Below are positions 27,181 through 37,200 of a DNA stretch of 64,000 nt, one piece after another. The notes beneath the pieces are model-generated. The model saw nothing but the letters and a program-made list of their open reading frames with translations. It was not told the origin of the DNA and searched no databases. The DNA is taken from the NCBI GenBank assembly GCA_020692205.1, contig JAIMKV010000010.1, forward strand, positions 1 to 64,000, written 5' to 3'. A program made the position numbers and the translations under genes. The DNA comes from Myxosarcina sp. GA_180221_E-2-1-MAG-40_15. Lineage in GTDB: Bacteria; Cyanobacteriota; Cyanobacteriia; Cyanobacteriales; Xenococcaceae. Numbering within the stretch: position 1 is the first letter of the stretch; every line of letters begins with the position of its first letter.

Positions 27181-28983
27181 CTAGATATTTTCCTCAATCC
27201 ATTGTTTAACGGTTGCCACGACTGATTCAATTGGTAAGTCTTGAGTTTCTTTGGTAGCTCGTTTAACTACTTCGACTTTTCCTGCTGAGAGCGATCGCCC
27301 TGTAACCACTCGATAGGGTATGCCAACTAGTTCGCTATCTTTGAACTTAACTCCTGCTCGTTCTTGGCGATCATCGAGTAAAACTTCTACTCCAGCTTGT
27401 TTAAACTCTTGATAGAGCTTTTCCCCCGCAGTCATTTTTTCGGCATCGGAGATATTTGGCACAATTACTATGACATGGTATGGGGCGATCGCTACAGGCC
27501 AAATAATACCATCTTGATCATAGGACTGTTCTACTGCTGCTTGAGCTAAACGAGAAACGCCAATGCCATAGCAACCCATCCACAAGGGCTCAGGTTTTCC
27601 CTGTTCGTTAGTAAAGTTTGCCCCCATCGCTTCGGAGTATTTTGTTCCAAGCTGAAAAATATGTCCTGCTTCAATACCCCGCGCACTCACTAGAGTTTGA
27701 CTGGGATCGTGAATAGCGCGATCGCCTGCTTTAGCCTGTTGAATATCTACTTTAAGTTCAGCGAGGGTAAAGTTTTCGCCCCAGTTTACCCCCACAACGT
27801 GATAGCCGACTTCATTTGCCCCAGTAACAAAGTTCTGGAGATCGACAACGGTATGATCGACTAAACGTAGGAATTGCTTGGCAACGTTTTTGGAGGTGCT
27901 GATATAGTCGTCATCTAGATTGGGTGCAATATAGCCTAGAGGCAAAGATTTAGCTGCCCATTTCTTTTGGGCGGTAGCATCGGGTACAGTCAGAGAAATA
28001 ATTGTCTTGGCTTGATACTGAGGTGCCAGTTTAGTCAGTTCGTTAGTCAACTTGACTTGATTAACATCGCGATCGCCACGAATATTAATCAAAACTAAAA
28101 CAATCATCCCGTTGTCGTAGACAACTTCGTATAAAACATTTTTGACAATTATCGTCGGTGAACAGTTGAGTGTTTCGGCTAAAAGAGCGATCGTTTCTGT
28201 ATTGGGGGTAGCTAACTTTTCATAGCTGCTAAAAGGCGATTTCTCCATATCTGGAGGCAAAGATACTGCTTTTTCGGTGTTAGCTGCATACTTACCATCT
28301 TCGGTATAAAGAATCTCATCTTCCCCTGCGTCTGCTAAGATCATAAATTCTTGTGAACCAGAACCACCGATTGCGCCAGAATCGGCATCCACAGGGCGAA
28401 ATTCTAGACCGCAGCGAGTCATAATCTTGCGATATGCTTCATCCATTGCTTGATAAGTTTGTTTTAAACTCGCTTCATCAGCGTGGAAAGAATAAGCATC
28501 CTTCATAATAAATTCCCTGCCTCGCATCAAACCAAAGCGAGGACGAATCTCATCCCGGAATTTAGTTTGGATCTGATACAAATTTAATGGCAACTGACGA
28601 TAGGAACGAATAGTTTCACGGGCAATAGTGGTAATTACTTCTTCATGGGTAGGCCCTAAACCCAATTCGCGATCGCTGCGATCAGTGAGGGAAAACATAA
28701 TCCCTTCGGCTTTGGTATAGGTATCCCAACGTCCTGATTCCTGCCATAGCTGCGCTGGCTGTAGCTGCGGTAACAAACATTCTTGCGCCCCTGTTGCATC
28801 CATCTCTTCTCGCACAATTTGGGCAATCTTTTGTAATACTCGCCACATTAAAGGCATATAAGCATAAAGCCCGCTACCGATACGACGTATATAGCCAGCA
28901 CGGAGTAATAACTGATGGCTTGGTATTTCTGCCTCTGCTGGTATTTCTCGCAGTGTCACAAACAGCATCTCGTTGAGTCGCAT
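27181..28983 (-). CDS. proS: Prolyl-tRNA synthetase
   Basis: 600 residues, bacterial-type ProRS with the editing insertion. Class II motif 1 region [18 protein letters not shown], motif 2 [20 protein letters not shown], the INS editing domain about 225-400, motif 3 [16 protein letters not shown], and the C-terminal anticodon-binding domain with [20 protein letters not shown]. It attaches proline to tRNA(Pro), with the insertion clearing mischarged alanyl-tRNA. ATG start at 28983. Confidence 0.97.
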   Translation of the reverse strand: MRLNEMLFVTLREIPAEAEIPSHQLLLRAGYIRRIGSGLYAYMPLMWRVLQKIAQIVREEMDATGAQECLLPQLQPAQLWQESGRWDTYTKAEGIMFSLTDRSDRELGLGPTHEEVITTIARETIRSYRQLPLNLYQIQTKFRDEIRPRFGLMRGREFIMKDAYSFHADEASLKQTYQAMDEAYRKIMTRCGLEFRPVDADSGAIGGSGSQEFMILADAGEDEILYTEDGKYAANTEKAVSLPPDMEKSPFSSYEKLATPNTETIALLAETLNCSPTIIVKNVLYEVVYDNGMIVLVLINIRGDRDVNQVKLTNELTKLAPQYQAKTIISLTVPDATAQKKWAAKSLPLGYIAPNLDDDYISTSKNVAKQFLRLVDHTVVDLQNFVTGANEVGYHVVGVNWGENFTLAELKVDIQQAKAGDRAIHDPSQTLVSARGIEAGHIFQLGTKYSEAMGANFTNEQGKPEPLWMGCYGIGVSRLAQAAVEQSYDQDGIIWPVAIAPYHVIVIVPNISDAEKMTAGEKLYQEFKQAGVEVLLDDRQERAGVKFKDSELVGIPYRVVTGRSLSAGKVEVVKRATKETQDLPIESVVATVKQWIEENI

Positions 28984-29232
28984 GGTTAATTCCTTCGGTA
29001 AGCTTGCAGACTTTTTATTTTATCAGTCAACGTTACGCAGCATTTTACGTCAGCACTATCATCATCAGATCTTTAGAAGAGCTGGATCGATAAACCTACT
29101 AATATAAACATTCCTGGCTCAACTTTTGATTTACGAGGGATAGTTTTACAGTTTTGCGCATAATTTACGCATAATTTCTTATTTTCGTTTATTTTTAAAG
29201 ATAATTATTGAACTTGATCGCTAGCAAAGAAC

Positions 29233-29958
29233 ATGAAATTACAGCAAATACCCAACAAAATCGCCACAAAGTTATCAAATTATACCTTTCAGCTATTTGG
29301 TATTGACAAAATTTCTGGGACAAAAGTCAAAACCCGTGATGACTTAGAAGAGTTGGGAACAGAGTATGGTGGCTGGGTGATTCCGGTTAATTTGCTTGAT
29401 TCAAATTCAATTTGTTACTGTGTTGGTTGTGGTGAAGATATATCATTTGATCTTAGTTTGATTGATCGCTTTGGTTGTGATGTTTTTGCCTTCGATCCTA
29501 CTCCGCGCGCTATTCAACACATACAAAAGGTAGCTGGAGACATACCACAATATCGTTTTTTTGAAATAGGTCTATGGGACAAAGAAGATCGACTCAAGTT
29601 CTATGTTCCACAAGACTCAAGTCATGTTTCTCACTCTTTATTAAACCTGCAAAAAACCGAGAATTATATATGTGTGTCAGTAAATAGGCTCATAAACATT
29701 ATGCAAGAAATGGGTCATGCCAAAATCGATCTGCTCAAAATTGATATTGAAGGAGCCGAATACAAAGTAATTGAATCTATATTAGAAGATAAAATCGAGA
29801 TCGAAATAATTTGTGTTGAATATGATGAGTGTTTTAATCCACTTGATCGAAACTTTCAAGCAAGAATCAAAGCTTCAATAAATAGCTTACTCGCTCACGG
29901 CTACTCTCTAGTTTGCGCCCAAGGTAACGGAAATTATACGTTTGTCAAAGATGTCTAA
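29233..29958 (+). CDS. FkbM-family methyltransferase
   Basis: 241 residues, class I SAM-dependent methyltransferase. The SAM site reads CYCVGCGEDISFDLSLIDRF, followed by DVFAFDPTPRAIQHI, and the FkbM domain mark IDLLKIDIEGAEYKVIESIL is near 170-189. FkbM enzymes methylate hydroxyls of sugars or small molecules and are often found in polysaccharide loci, which fits its place beside the glycan genes; the true substrate is unknown. Composition is more AT-rich than its neighbours, a mild hint of transfer. Confidence 0.88.
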   Translation: MKLQQIPNKIATKLSNYTFQLFGIDKISGTKVKTRDDLEELGTEYGGWVIPVNLLDSNSICYCVGCGEDISFDLSLIDRFGCDVFAFDPTPRAIQHIQKVAGDIPQYRFFEIGLWDKEDRLKFYVPQDSSHVSHSLLNLQKTENYICVSVNRLINIMQEMGHAKIDLLKIDIEGAEYKVIESILEDKIEIEIICVEYDECFNPLDRNFQARIKASINSLLAHGYSLVCAQGNGNYTFVKDV

Positions 29959-30016
29959 AAAGCCGATAGATTTTTGGTTGATTCGGTTCTGACTTCAAAG
30001 AGTTATTAGAAATAAA

Positions 30017-30057
30017 GCAACAGAAATTAAGCTCAATTCAAGCTTAATTTCTGTTGC
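30017..30057. terminator. 17-bp perfect hairpin after the FkbM gene
   Basis: GCAACAGAAATTAAGCT (30017-30033) pairs fully with 30041-30057 around the loop CAATTCA. It lies 59 nt past the FkbM stop. Only CTTTAG follows, so a terminator with a weak U-tract, or a repeat. Confidence 0.6.
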
Positions 30058-30555
30058 CTTTAGTATGGAATATCTTTTAATACTTGCTAAGATGGAACTA
30101 AAAAATAATTTCTTGGTAAATATTATGAATCAATTGAATTACGTAAAAACATTGAAAAACAAGGTCGCATTAAAGTCTCGCTAATTGTTGATGAATTGAT
30201 GAAAATATACGTAGAACAAAAGCTGAGTTTGTTTAGCTATTTAAGTTTTGCTGACTCATTTAACTAAAGTAATTAAAGAATAAGCGGCAAAAAAATTAAT
30301 TCTAGGGAAAATCAAAATTCTCTTATCAATAAAGTAAAGTAAATAAAAGAAAAAATTAGGTGCTTATTATGCACCCAAATCAACCATCGTGAACATGATT
30401 GATTAAGTAGACGATCTGGCAACAGAAAGAGCAGTATTGTCGTTGTACAGCGGAGTACCGTTCACTTGCTCAAATTGATCGATCCCCACAGGAGCAAAGA
30501 AAAAGCGATCGCTCTGATTAAATTTATTTGAACAGCTTATAAATATTGACCAACG

Positions 30556-30598
30556 GTCAGAGATTACTCCGTCGTCATACAGCGGAGTAATCTCTGAC
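30556..30598. terminator. 16-bp perfect hairpin upstream of the ADP-ribosylglycohydrolase gene
   Basis: GTCAGAGATTACTCCG (30556-30571) pairs with CGGAGTAATCTCTGAC (30583-30598) around an 11-nt loop. It ends 51 nt before the next start codon. It could end leftover upstream transcription or act in the 5' leader of the gene. Confidence 0.5.
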
Positions 30599-30649
30599 TA
30601 TTTCCAATTTAATACCTTAATCAAGAATCAAGGTTGAACCAAATACAAG

Positions 30650-31660
30650 ATGAACCAAGATATTTATAATAGAGCGATGGGTTGCTTGTTAGGAGCATTA
30701 TGTGGAGATGCTGCGGGGGCGACTTTAGAATTTCTCAACCACGAGCCGACTTTTAAAGAGGTAAACCGAGCGATGAGTCTGCCTGGAGGGGGAAAATTAG
30801 CCGTTGCACCAGGACAAATTACCGATGATGGAGAATTGACTCTCTGTTTGGCGCAGGCTTTAGCTAAAGTTAAACGTTTTGATTTAGAAGTTATTGCTCG
30901 TAATTATTCCCAATGGATCGAGTCGCGTCCTTTTGATATTGGCTTAACAACTTCTGATTCTCTGAGTGCGCCCAAAAATCAAAATATGAGCCACCAGAGT
31001 TATGCAGAGGTAATGACCAAAGCAGCCGCTAAGTTGTGTATAACTTCTAAAGCCAACGGTAGCCTCATGCGAATCGCGCCCTTAGGTATTTGGGGACATT
31101 CCTTAGAAGCAGATCAACTAGCCCATTTGGCAATGCAGGATACCTCATTGTCTCATCCTAATGCTAGCTGTGGTTATGCGGTGGCTTGTTACAGTATTGC
31201 CATAGCAACTTTAATTAATACAGGCGATCGCCATTTAGCTTTCCACAATGCTCGCAGTTGGTTGAATTCTCAGGCAGACTTAGCCCCAGACAAAAAACAG
31301 TATCAATCTTGGGCAGAGGTAAGCAGTTGGCTACATGATGCTGCGGATAACATCGATATTCCATATCATTCGCAAATTGGCTTTGTCAAAATTGCTTTTA
31401 CTCATGCTTTTCGGCATTTACTCTTAGGTTCGGATTATCCAAGTGCTATTGCCGAAACTTTAAGAGGAGGAGGCGACACGGATACCAACGCTTGTATAGT
31501 AGGCGGCTTAATCGGTGCTGCGGTAGGTATTAATTATATTCCCCAAACCATGGTCAAGGCTGTGTTAACTTGCAACACCAGCAAAGGAAAACATCCCCGT
31601 CCCAGTTTTCTTCATCCTCAACAAGTTCCCGAATTAATTAATTCTTTGTTGGTCAATTAG
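30650..31660 (+). CDS. ADP-ribosylglycohydrolase family protein
   Basis: 336 residues, all-helical fold. The two Mg-binding blocks are clear: GCLLGALCGDAAGATLEF near 12-29 with QITDDGELTLCLAQAL at 56-71, and GGGDTDTNACIVGGLIGAAVG near 275. Family members remove ADP-ribose from arginine or other targets, or cleave ADP-ribosylated small molecules; DraG, for example, reactivates nitrogenase reductase. No nif gene is nearby, so the target is open. It is convergent with the O-methyltransferase gene (28-nt gap). Confidence 0.9.
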   Translation: MNQDIYNRAMGCLLGALCGDAAGATLEFLNHEPTFKEVNRAMSLPGGGKLAVAPGQITDDGELTLCLAQALAKVKRFDLEVIARNYSQWIESRPFDIGLTTSDSLSAPKNQNMSHQSYAEVMTKAAAKLCITSKANGSLMRIAPLGIWGHSLEADQLAHLAMQDTSLSHPNASCGYAVACYSIAIATLINTGDRHLAFHNARSWLNSQADLAPDKKQYQSWAEVSSWLHDAADNIDIPYHSQIGFVKIAFTHAFRHLLLGSDYPSAIAETLRGGGDTDTNACIVGGLIGAAVGINYIPQTMVKAVLTCNTSKGKHPRPSFLHPQQVPELINSLLVN

Positions 31661-31688
31661 CTCTAGGCTTGTAGTGATAGATTACTGA

Positions 31689-32351
31689 CTAAAGTTTAAA
31701 TGCCAAAGTCAAACCGTCAGCGATCGCCAGCAGACTAATTTCTACTCTGGTGTCTTGATGAAGTTTTTGATTAAATTCGCGAATCGCAACTGTTCTGGCA
31801 TCGGTATCTTGAGGATCGGCGACGCTACCGAACCACAAGACATTATCTATGGCAACTAAACCACCAGGACGTAATAGGGTTAAAGCTCGTTCATAGTAGT
31901 TGTGATAATTGCGCTTATCAGCATCAATGAAGGCAAAATCAAAGCTACCAGACTCTCCTTGGGCAATTAAATGATCTAAGGTTTCTAATGCTGGTGCTAG
32001 ACGAAAATCAATTTTGGCTTCAACTCCTGCCTCTTGCCAATAACGACGAGCAACTTTGGTAGCTTCAGGATCGCGATCGCAAGCTACAACTCTTCCATCT
32101 TCAGGTAGTGCCAACGCCACTACTAAGGAACTATAGCCCGTAAATACGCCAATATCTAAAGTTTTTTTAGCACCTAATAATTTAATGAGCAACGCCATAA
32201 ACTGTCCCTGATCGGGAGAGATTTGCATGATGCTGGCTGGATGTTGATTAGTTTCTTGACGTAATTTAGTTAATACTTCGGCTTCCCGTAGCGATACCGA
32301 AAGTAAGTATTCATATACCTGATTGTCTAATCCTAAACTTGCTTTACCCAT
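31689..32351 (-). CDS. Cation-dependent O-methyltransferase (CCoAMT type)
   Basis: 220 residues. SAM-binding LDIGVFTGYSSLVVALALPE near 61-80, ACDRDPEATKVARRYWQEAG, the metal-site segment FDFAFIDADKRNYHNYYE and the second metal residue region LVAIDNVLWFG. These are marks of the caffeoyl-CoA-type catechol O-methyltransferases. The cyanobacterial homologue SynOMT methylates many catechols; the natural substrate here is unknown. ATG start, divergent from the GTPase gene by 106 nt. Confidence 0.9.
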   Translation of the reverse strand: MGKASLGLDNQVYEYLLSVSLREAEVLTKLRQETNQHPASIMQISPDQGQFMALLIKLLGAKKTLDIGVFTGYSSLVVALALPEDGRVVACDRDPEATKVARRYWQEAGVEAKIDFRLAPALETLDHLIAQGESGSFDFAFIDADKRNYHNYYERALTLLRPGGLVAIDNVLWFGSVADPQDTDARTVAIREFNQKLHQDTRVEISLLAIADGLTLAFKL

Positions 32352-32457
32352 GATTTATTCAGCACATTACCTTTATTTATCTTGAACATACCATCGATCT
32401 AATCTGCTGGGCTTAAATATCGCTAGGATAAAAAAGTGAACAGGCGAGGCGAAAGCA

Positions 32458-34356
32458 ATGGTAAGTATCAAATCTTGGCAAGTGGCGATTTTAGTTTTTC
32501 CGATCGCAGCTATTGTAATTTTTTTATTAGCGGCAGCGGGTTCACAAATTCATGATTGGGGTATTAACTGGATTTGGGGTGTAGTTATCCTAGTTTTTGC
32601 GGTGTGGCGCTGGTTGCTGGCAAAATGGACCAAATCACCTCTAGCGGAAATCGAATCAGCGATCGAAGAAATCAACGAAGAATTAGCGCAAAATTCCGAA
32701 TTAAATGCAGCAGTAGACAAGCAACAGCAAATAAACCTCTCTTTACAGCAAATTATTGCCAAAACTCAAACAGATGAACCAATTTGGGAGGACTGGCAGA
32801 CTTTTTGGCAGCGATGTCAAGAATTAGTCAGCGCGATCGCTCATGTTTATAATCCTCAAGTTAAACGCCCTCTGCTGAATATTTATCTTCCCCAAGCTTA
32901 CGGACTGATTCGCGGTACGGTAGACGATACTGATCGGGTTATGCAAAAATTGTCTCCTGTCTTGAATCGCGTTTCGATTGGTCAGGCGGTAGAAGCCTTT
33001 GAAGTGTATCGTAAATTAGAACCTTCGGCACGCAAACTCAGTCAAGCCTTCAAATGGTCGCAATGGTTGATCAATCCCGCCGCCGCCGCCGCCAATATAG
33101 CAACGAAAAAGTTTAATAATCAAGCAAATCAAGAGTTACTCCTAAATCTCAGTCAATTAATTAGGGAAGTAGCGTTAAGAAACTTAGCCCAACAGGCGAT
33201 CGCGCTTTATGGCAACGAAATTATTACGCTACCTGAAGTTGCCTCAAATCCTGTCTTACCCAAAGCCAAAACTCAAACCCTCAAAGAGATTTTACAGTCA
33301 GTTAAACCCCAAACAGAAGTTGTGCAAAAGCCAGTTAATCTGATTCTGGTTGGGCGTACTGGCGCGGGTAAAAGCAGCCTGATCAATACCCTGTTTCAAG
33401 CTGAGAAAGCCGAGGTAGATGTCTTACCCAGTACCGATAAAATTCAAACCTATCGCTGGCAAACACCGACTCAAGAAGTCTTAAATCTTTTAGATACTCC
33501 TGGTTACGAACAGGTAAACCGCCCTGAAATTTGGGAACAGGTTTTAGATTATGCAGCCACGGCGGATTTATTATTATTGGTCACCCCAGCACTCGATCCT
33601 GCTTTACAAATGGATCTGGACTTTTTACAAACTTTAAAACAAGATTTACCAGATTTAAGCGCTGTGGGAATTGTGACTCAAGTCGATCGCCTGCGCCCAA
33701 TTCGTGAATGGAATCCCCCTTATGATTGGCGTGAAGGTAATCTACCTAAAGAAAAATCGATTCGCGAGGCAACTATTTATCGTGCTGAACAATTAGGCGA
33801 TATTTGCGATCTAATATTACCAATCGTGACAGAAGATAAAACCAACAATCGCGCGTCTTGGAATATAGAAGCCCTATCTTTAGAGTTAATTCAGGCAATC
33901 GCCCCCGCCAAGCAACTACGTCTGGCACGTTTTTTAAGAGATATTGAAACCCGTAGTACCGCAGCCGCTAAAATAATTGATCGCTATACTCGTCAAATGG
34001 CAACCAGTCAGGGTTTAACCGCTTTCCTTAAAAGCCCGATTCTGCAATTTATCTCGACGATGACTACAGGAAATTCTACCTTAGCTTATCTTTTGGCTGA
34101 ACAAATTCCCGTCGAACAAGCACCAGTGGTGATGGGCAAACTGCAAATGGCTTACGATCTATATACGCTGCTTAATGATGACGCTAGTATCAGCAACTTT
34201 GATCTACCCTCGATTTGGTCTTTGTTATTAGAAAATAATCAAGTAGGCAATAACAATGCTTGGGCGTTTGGTCATGCTCTAGTGGAATATTGGACTAAAG
34301 ATCTCGATTCGGGTCAGTTACGCGATCGCTATAATTTTTACCTGGGACAAACCTAA
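32458..34356 (+). CDS. Membrane-anchored Era/dynamin-like GTPase
   Basis: 632 residues. Two hydrophobic helices at about 9-30 and 36-52 anchor the N-terminus. A helical region (60-270, with coiled-coil potential) precedes the G domain: G1 GRTGAGKSSLINTL starting at 299, G3 DTPGYE at 346, G4 TQVD. The C-terminal helical domain is hydrophobic around 520-545. The layout suggests a membrane-linked GTPase in remodelling or assembly; no specific function is known. ATG at 32458. It resembles many cyanobacterial GTPase-family proteins. Confidence 0.8.
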   Translation: MVSIKSWQVAILVFPIAAIVIFLLAAAGSQIHDWGINWIWGVVILVFAVWRWLLAKWTKSPLAEIESAIEEINEELAQNSELNAAVDKQQQINLSLQQIIAKTQTDEPIWEDWQTFWQRCQELVSAIAHVYNPQVKRPLLNIYLPQAYGLIRGTVDDTDRVMQKLSPVLNRVSIGQAVEAFEVYRKLEPSARKLSQAFKWSQWLINPAAAAANIATKKFNNQANQELLLNLSQLIREVALRNLAQQAIALYGNEIITLPEVASNPVLPKAKTQTLKEILQSVKPQTEVVQKPVNLILVGRTGAGKSSLINTLFQAEKAEVDVLPSTDKIQTYRWQTPTQEVLNLLDTPGYEQVNRPEIWEQVLDYAATADLLLLVTPALDPALQMDLDFLQTLKQDLPDLSAVGIVTQVDRLRPIREWNPPYDWREGNLPKEKSIREATIYRAEQLGDICDLILPIVTEDKTNNRASWNIEALSLELIQAIAPAKQLRLARFLRDIETRSTAAAKIIDRYTRQMATSQGLTAFLKSPILQFISTMTTGNSTLAYLLAEQIPVEQAPVVMGKLQMAYDLYTLLNDDASISNFDLPSIWSLLLENNQVGNNNAWAFGHALVEYWTKDLDSGQLRDRYNFYLGQT

Positions 34357-34420
34357 GCTGTTAGCGTCAACAATTATTGCCAATCTAAGTTGATTTTCAG
34401 CAGCATATTCAACTAATTAT

Positions 34421-34738
34421 TTATTCGATTACTGCCCGTTCTAGATCGACTGTCAAAAGCCATTTGTCGAGCAGCAGCTTCAGAGTATTAAGACTTTCTG
34501 AACGAGATCTATTTTGGGTCGCAAAAGCTTGGTTTAGCATCTCGTAAAGATGGTTCATGGCTCCAGTACTAAATTGATTTTCATTGAGCGCATTTCTTAC
34601 CAAGTCGTCATCTGAAAAATTGCTAACTAGTAGATCATAGGCTGTTTTAGACATAAAGATACCAGCACTGATTAGATATGTATTTGGTAATCTCATTTTA
34701 AAATACTGGTAGTTTTCATTGATAACAAGCTGAGTCAT
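34421..34738 (-). CDS. Hypothetical protein, 105 residues
   Basis: MTQLVINENYQYFKMRLPNT, then a mostly helical body with NHLYEMLNQAFATQNRSRSE and LKLLLDKWLLTVDLERAVIE. No signal peptide, membrane segment or familiar domain is visible. Codon use is normal for the window and there is a plausible 368-nt leader, so it is likely real. It is convergent with the GTPase gene (64-nt gap). Function unknown. Confidence 0.55.
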   Translation of the reverse strand: MTQLVINENYQYFKMRLPNTYLISAGIFMSKTAYDLLVSNFSDDDLVRNALNENQFSTGAMNHLYEMLNQAFATQNRSRSESLNTLKLLLDKWLLTVDLERAVIE

Positions 34739-35106
34739 AACTATTACTAAATCATTACTTTTTCTTTAGGTCAGAGCGATAAAAATAATCTATTTTTCTA
34801 AAATGCGAATCGTAAAATAGCGGCTGATTATCTTATTTAGCTAAAATTTGTCGGCAATCGATTACTTTGCCAAATAATTTAGTTACAAATAATAAAATAA
34901 CAGATTATTTGTTAAAGACAATAAATTGGTGCTGAAATACTTCGCGAAAGATCTCGGCAACAATTCATAACTATTAATCGAAGCATTGCTAATTTAAAGC
35001 TAAGAGCTAAAAATAAACAAATCAAAACGATGACAATTTACCCAAAGCATAATTGGTATAACCTGATGATATAGCTTGTAAGTTGGATAGTACCGACTAG
35101 ATAATC
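34739..35106. other. Intergenic region before nnr
   Basis: 368 AT-rich bases between divergent genes. No ORF, RNA gene or clear repeat is seen; it presumably carries two promoters. Confidence 0.5.
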
Positions 35107-36660
35107 ATGAACAACATAGTCGAAACCATTGTTGTCTCTGCCGAACAGATGCAGCAAATTGAATCGCAAATCCTGGCAGCGGGGATGCCTGTGGCTGCAC
35201 TGATGGAAAAAGCAGCTAGACTCTGTAGTGAGAGAATTAAGAGTTTATATCCCCAGTCTAAAAATACTTCGGTCGGAATTTTGGTCGGGCCAGGACACAA
35301 TGGTGGGGATGCTTTAGTAGTGGCTCGCGAATTATATTTAGCGGGATATGAGATTAAGATTTACCGCCCATTGTTTAAACTCAAACAACTAACTGCTCAA
35401 CACGCTAATTATGTGGCTAGCTTGGGAATTACTTTTGACGAAGCAATTCAACCTTTAAGAGAATGCCAATTAATCGTTGATGGTTTGTTTGGCTTCGGCT
35501 TAACTCGCGATATCCCAGACAACATAGCTAAGGCGATCGAGCTGGTCAATGGCTGGTCAACACCGATTGTGAGTATCGATCTTCCCTCGGGGATGCATAC
35601 TGATACAGGGGCAGTTATGGGTGCAGCGATTAAAGCTACCCATACTCTCTGTTTGGGTTTATGGAAACGAGCTTTTTTTCAGGATCGAGCCTTAGAATAT
35701 CTGGGTCAGAGTGTCAGAATTGATTTTGGTCTGCTACGCCATCATATCTGGTCAGTTTTGCCCCAGCCAGCACCCGTCAGACAAATCACCAAGGAGATCG
35801 CCTTAAACTTTTTGCCTCTGCCTCGTCCTGCTGTTACCTATAAATATCGTCAGGGACATTTACTCTTAATCTGTGGCTCTCGTCGCTATGCAGGGGGAGC
35901 TATTTTAACTGCTTTGGGTGCTAGAGCTAGCGGTGTCGGAATGTTATCCGTCGCTGTACCAGAGTCTCTTAAAACGTTACTTACCAGTCATTTACCAGAA
36001 GCTTTAATTGTAGGCTGTCCTGAAAATAAGGAAGGGGCGATCGCTTCTTTACCGTTTTCCAGCGCCGATCTAAGTCAATTTGATCTGGTTGCCTGTGGTC
36101 CAGGTTTAACCACTGATGCTCAATCTGTAGTTACCAAAGTCTTGCAGTCGGAATGTCCGCTAGTTTTGGATGCTGACGGTCTAAATATTTTATCAGAGCA
36201 TAATGTAGCTGAAGTCTTGAACGACAGAGCCAACCCCACAATTCTAACTCCTCATCTGGGAGAATTTAAACGCCTCTTTCCTGAAATTACCGAGATCGAG
36301 GATCGTCTCAATGCCGTCCAAACTGCCGCTGCAAAAAGCAGCGCGATCGTTTTACTCAAGGGAGCAAAAACGGCGATCGCCAATAACCAAGGATTGACCT
36401 GGTTAATCTCCGAAAGTACTCCAGCCTTAGCCAGAGGTGGTAGTGGCGATATCTTAACTGGCTTGGCTGCGGGTTTGGCAACACAAAGTACCAAAACCGA
36501 AAACGGCAGTTTATTTGATGCAGTAGCTACTGCTGCCTGGTGGCACGCCCAAGCAGGAATCAAAGCTGCTCAAGACCATACCGAACTTGGCGTAGATGCT
36601 ACAACTCTGGCTCAATATCTAACGCCAACCATTAATGAGCTATTTAAATCAGCAAACTAA
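35107..36660 (+). CDS. nnr: Bifunctional NAD(P)H-hydrate repair enzyme
   Basis: 517 residues with both halves fused. The N-terminal epimerase (about 1-215) shows VGPGHNGGDALVVARELYLA and SIDLPSGMHTDTGAVMGAAI. The C-terminal ATP/ADP-dependent dehydratase (about 225-517) shows GSRRYAGGAILTALGARASG, DADGLNILSEHN, LTPHLGEFKRLFPEI and ARGGSGDILTGLAAGLA. It repairs damaged NADHX and NADPHX back to the normal cofactors. ATG start; 58 nt before the next gene on the same strand. Confidence 0.96.
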   Translation: MNNIVETIVVSAEQMQQIESQILAAGMPVAALMEKAARLCSERIKSLYPQSKNTSVGILVGPGHNGGDALVVARELYLAGYEIKIYRPLFKLKQLTAQHANYVASLGITFDEAIQPLRECQLIVDGLFGFGLTRDIPDNIAKAIELVNGWSTPIVSIDLPSGMHTDTGAVMGAAIKATHTLCLGLWKRAFFQDRALEYLGQSVRIDFGLLRHHIWSVLPQPAPVRQITKEIALNFLPLPRPAVTYKYRQGHLLLICGSRRYAGGAILTALGARASGVGMLSVAVPESLKTLLTSHLPEALIVGCPENKEGAIASLPFSSADLSQFDLVACGPGLTTDAQSVVTKVLQSECPLVLDADGLNILSEHNVAEVLNDRANPTILTPHLGEFKRLFPEITEIEDRLNAVQTAAAKSSAIVLLKGAKTAIANNQGLTWLISESTPALARGGSGDILTGLAAGLATQSTKTENGSLFDAVATAAWWHAQAGIKAAQDHTELGVDATTLAQYLTPTINELFKSAN

Positions 36661-36717
36661 AAGCTAAATTAGCACGAAGCTAATCAATAATAAATAAAAC
36701 AATGAAGCGCAAAATTA

Positions 36718-37200
36718 ATGTTTGAATCTTGGTTATTAAGTTCTACGATCTTAGTTAGTCAATTGTCTAATGTCAGTTCTGATTTTAGACAATTAAAAAC
36801 ACAGCTAGAAAATTCTGGATTTAAAGTTAATATTGCTATTCCGCCAGACTTTAATTTTGCCAATCAACAAATAGACTTTCAGCGACGCAGTGTCAGAAAA
36901 CCCTACGGAGTACTAAACGCCAAGAGTAAATCAATTTGGATTAATCCGATTGTATTTGAATTAGGTATTAGCGACGCGGTTTTAATCCACGAAACCGTTC
37001 ATGCTGTTCAATACTGTGTGGGCAATGGCAACATCCAAACGATTGGCTTAGATATTGAACCAATTAGACAGGCTCAACCATTTTTCAAAAGATATGTTGA
37101 CACCTATAGTCAAGCAGTAGAAAAAGAAGCCTACGCCGTTCAAACTCAATCTAATAATTATGAATTAGCAGTGTCTTTATTAGAAAAACATTGTCAATGA
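36718..37200 (+). CDS. HEXXH-containing protein, possible metallopeptidase
   Basis: 160 residues. The N-terminal 15-20 residues are hydrophobic (SWLLSSTILVSQLS) and may be a signal or anchor. The core contains SIWINPIVFELGISDAVLIH followed by ETVHAVQYCVG, giving H-E-T-V-H, the zinc-binding HEXXH pattern. KEAYAVQTQSNNYELA could supply a third ligand (Glu). Length is small for a peptidase. The family is common in cyanobacteria without known function. Its stop overlaps the convergent Rieske gene end by a few bases. Confidence 0.65.
   Translation: MFESWLLSSTILVSQLSNVSSDFRQLKTQLENSGFKVNIAIPPDFNFANQQIDFQRRSVRKPYGVLNAKSKSIWINPIVFELGISDAVLIHETVHAVQYCVGNGNIQTIGLDIEPIRQAQPFFKRYVDTYSQAVEKEAYAVQTQSNNYELAVSLLEKHCQ

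Larger units (their letters stand above)
29959..30649. other. Decayed 690-bp gap with hairpins and gene fragments
   Basis: No intact gene. A plus-strand frame from about 30109 reads GKYYESIELRKNIEKQGRIK and ends at 30267; its likely ATG (30092, MELKNNFL) is one frame off, so this is probably a broken small gene. On the minus strand a frame ending at 30403 reads RFFFAPVGIDQFEQVNGTPL and then YNDNTALSVARSST without a start, likely a gene tail. Neither family is recognised. Two strong hairpins are listed separately. Confidence 0.45.

Noticed and set aside
32458-34356. GTPase and dynamin-like gene (52105-53700) as one two-gene dynamin system
   Set aside because: They are 18 kb apart with different architecture, and nothing in the sequence links them.
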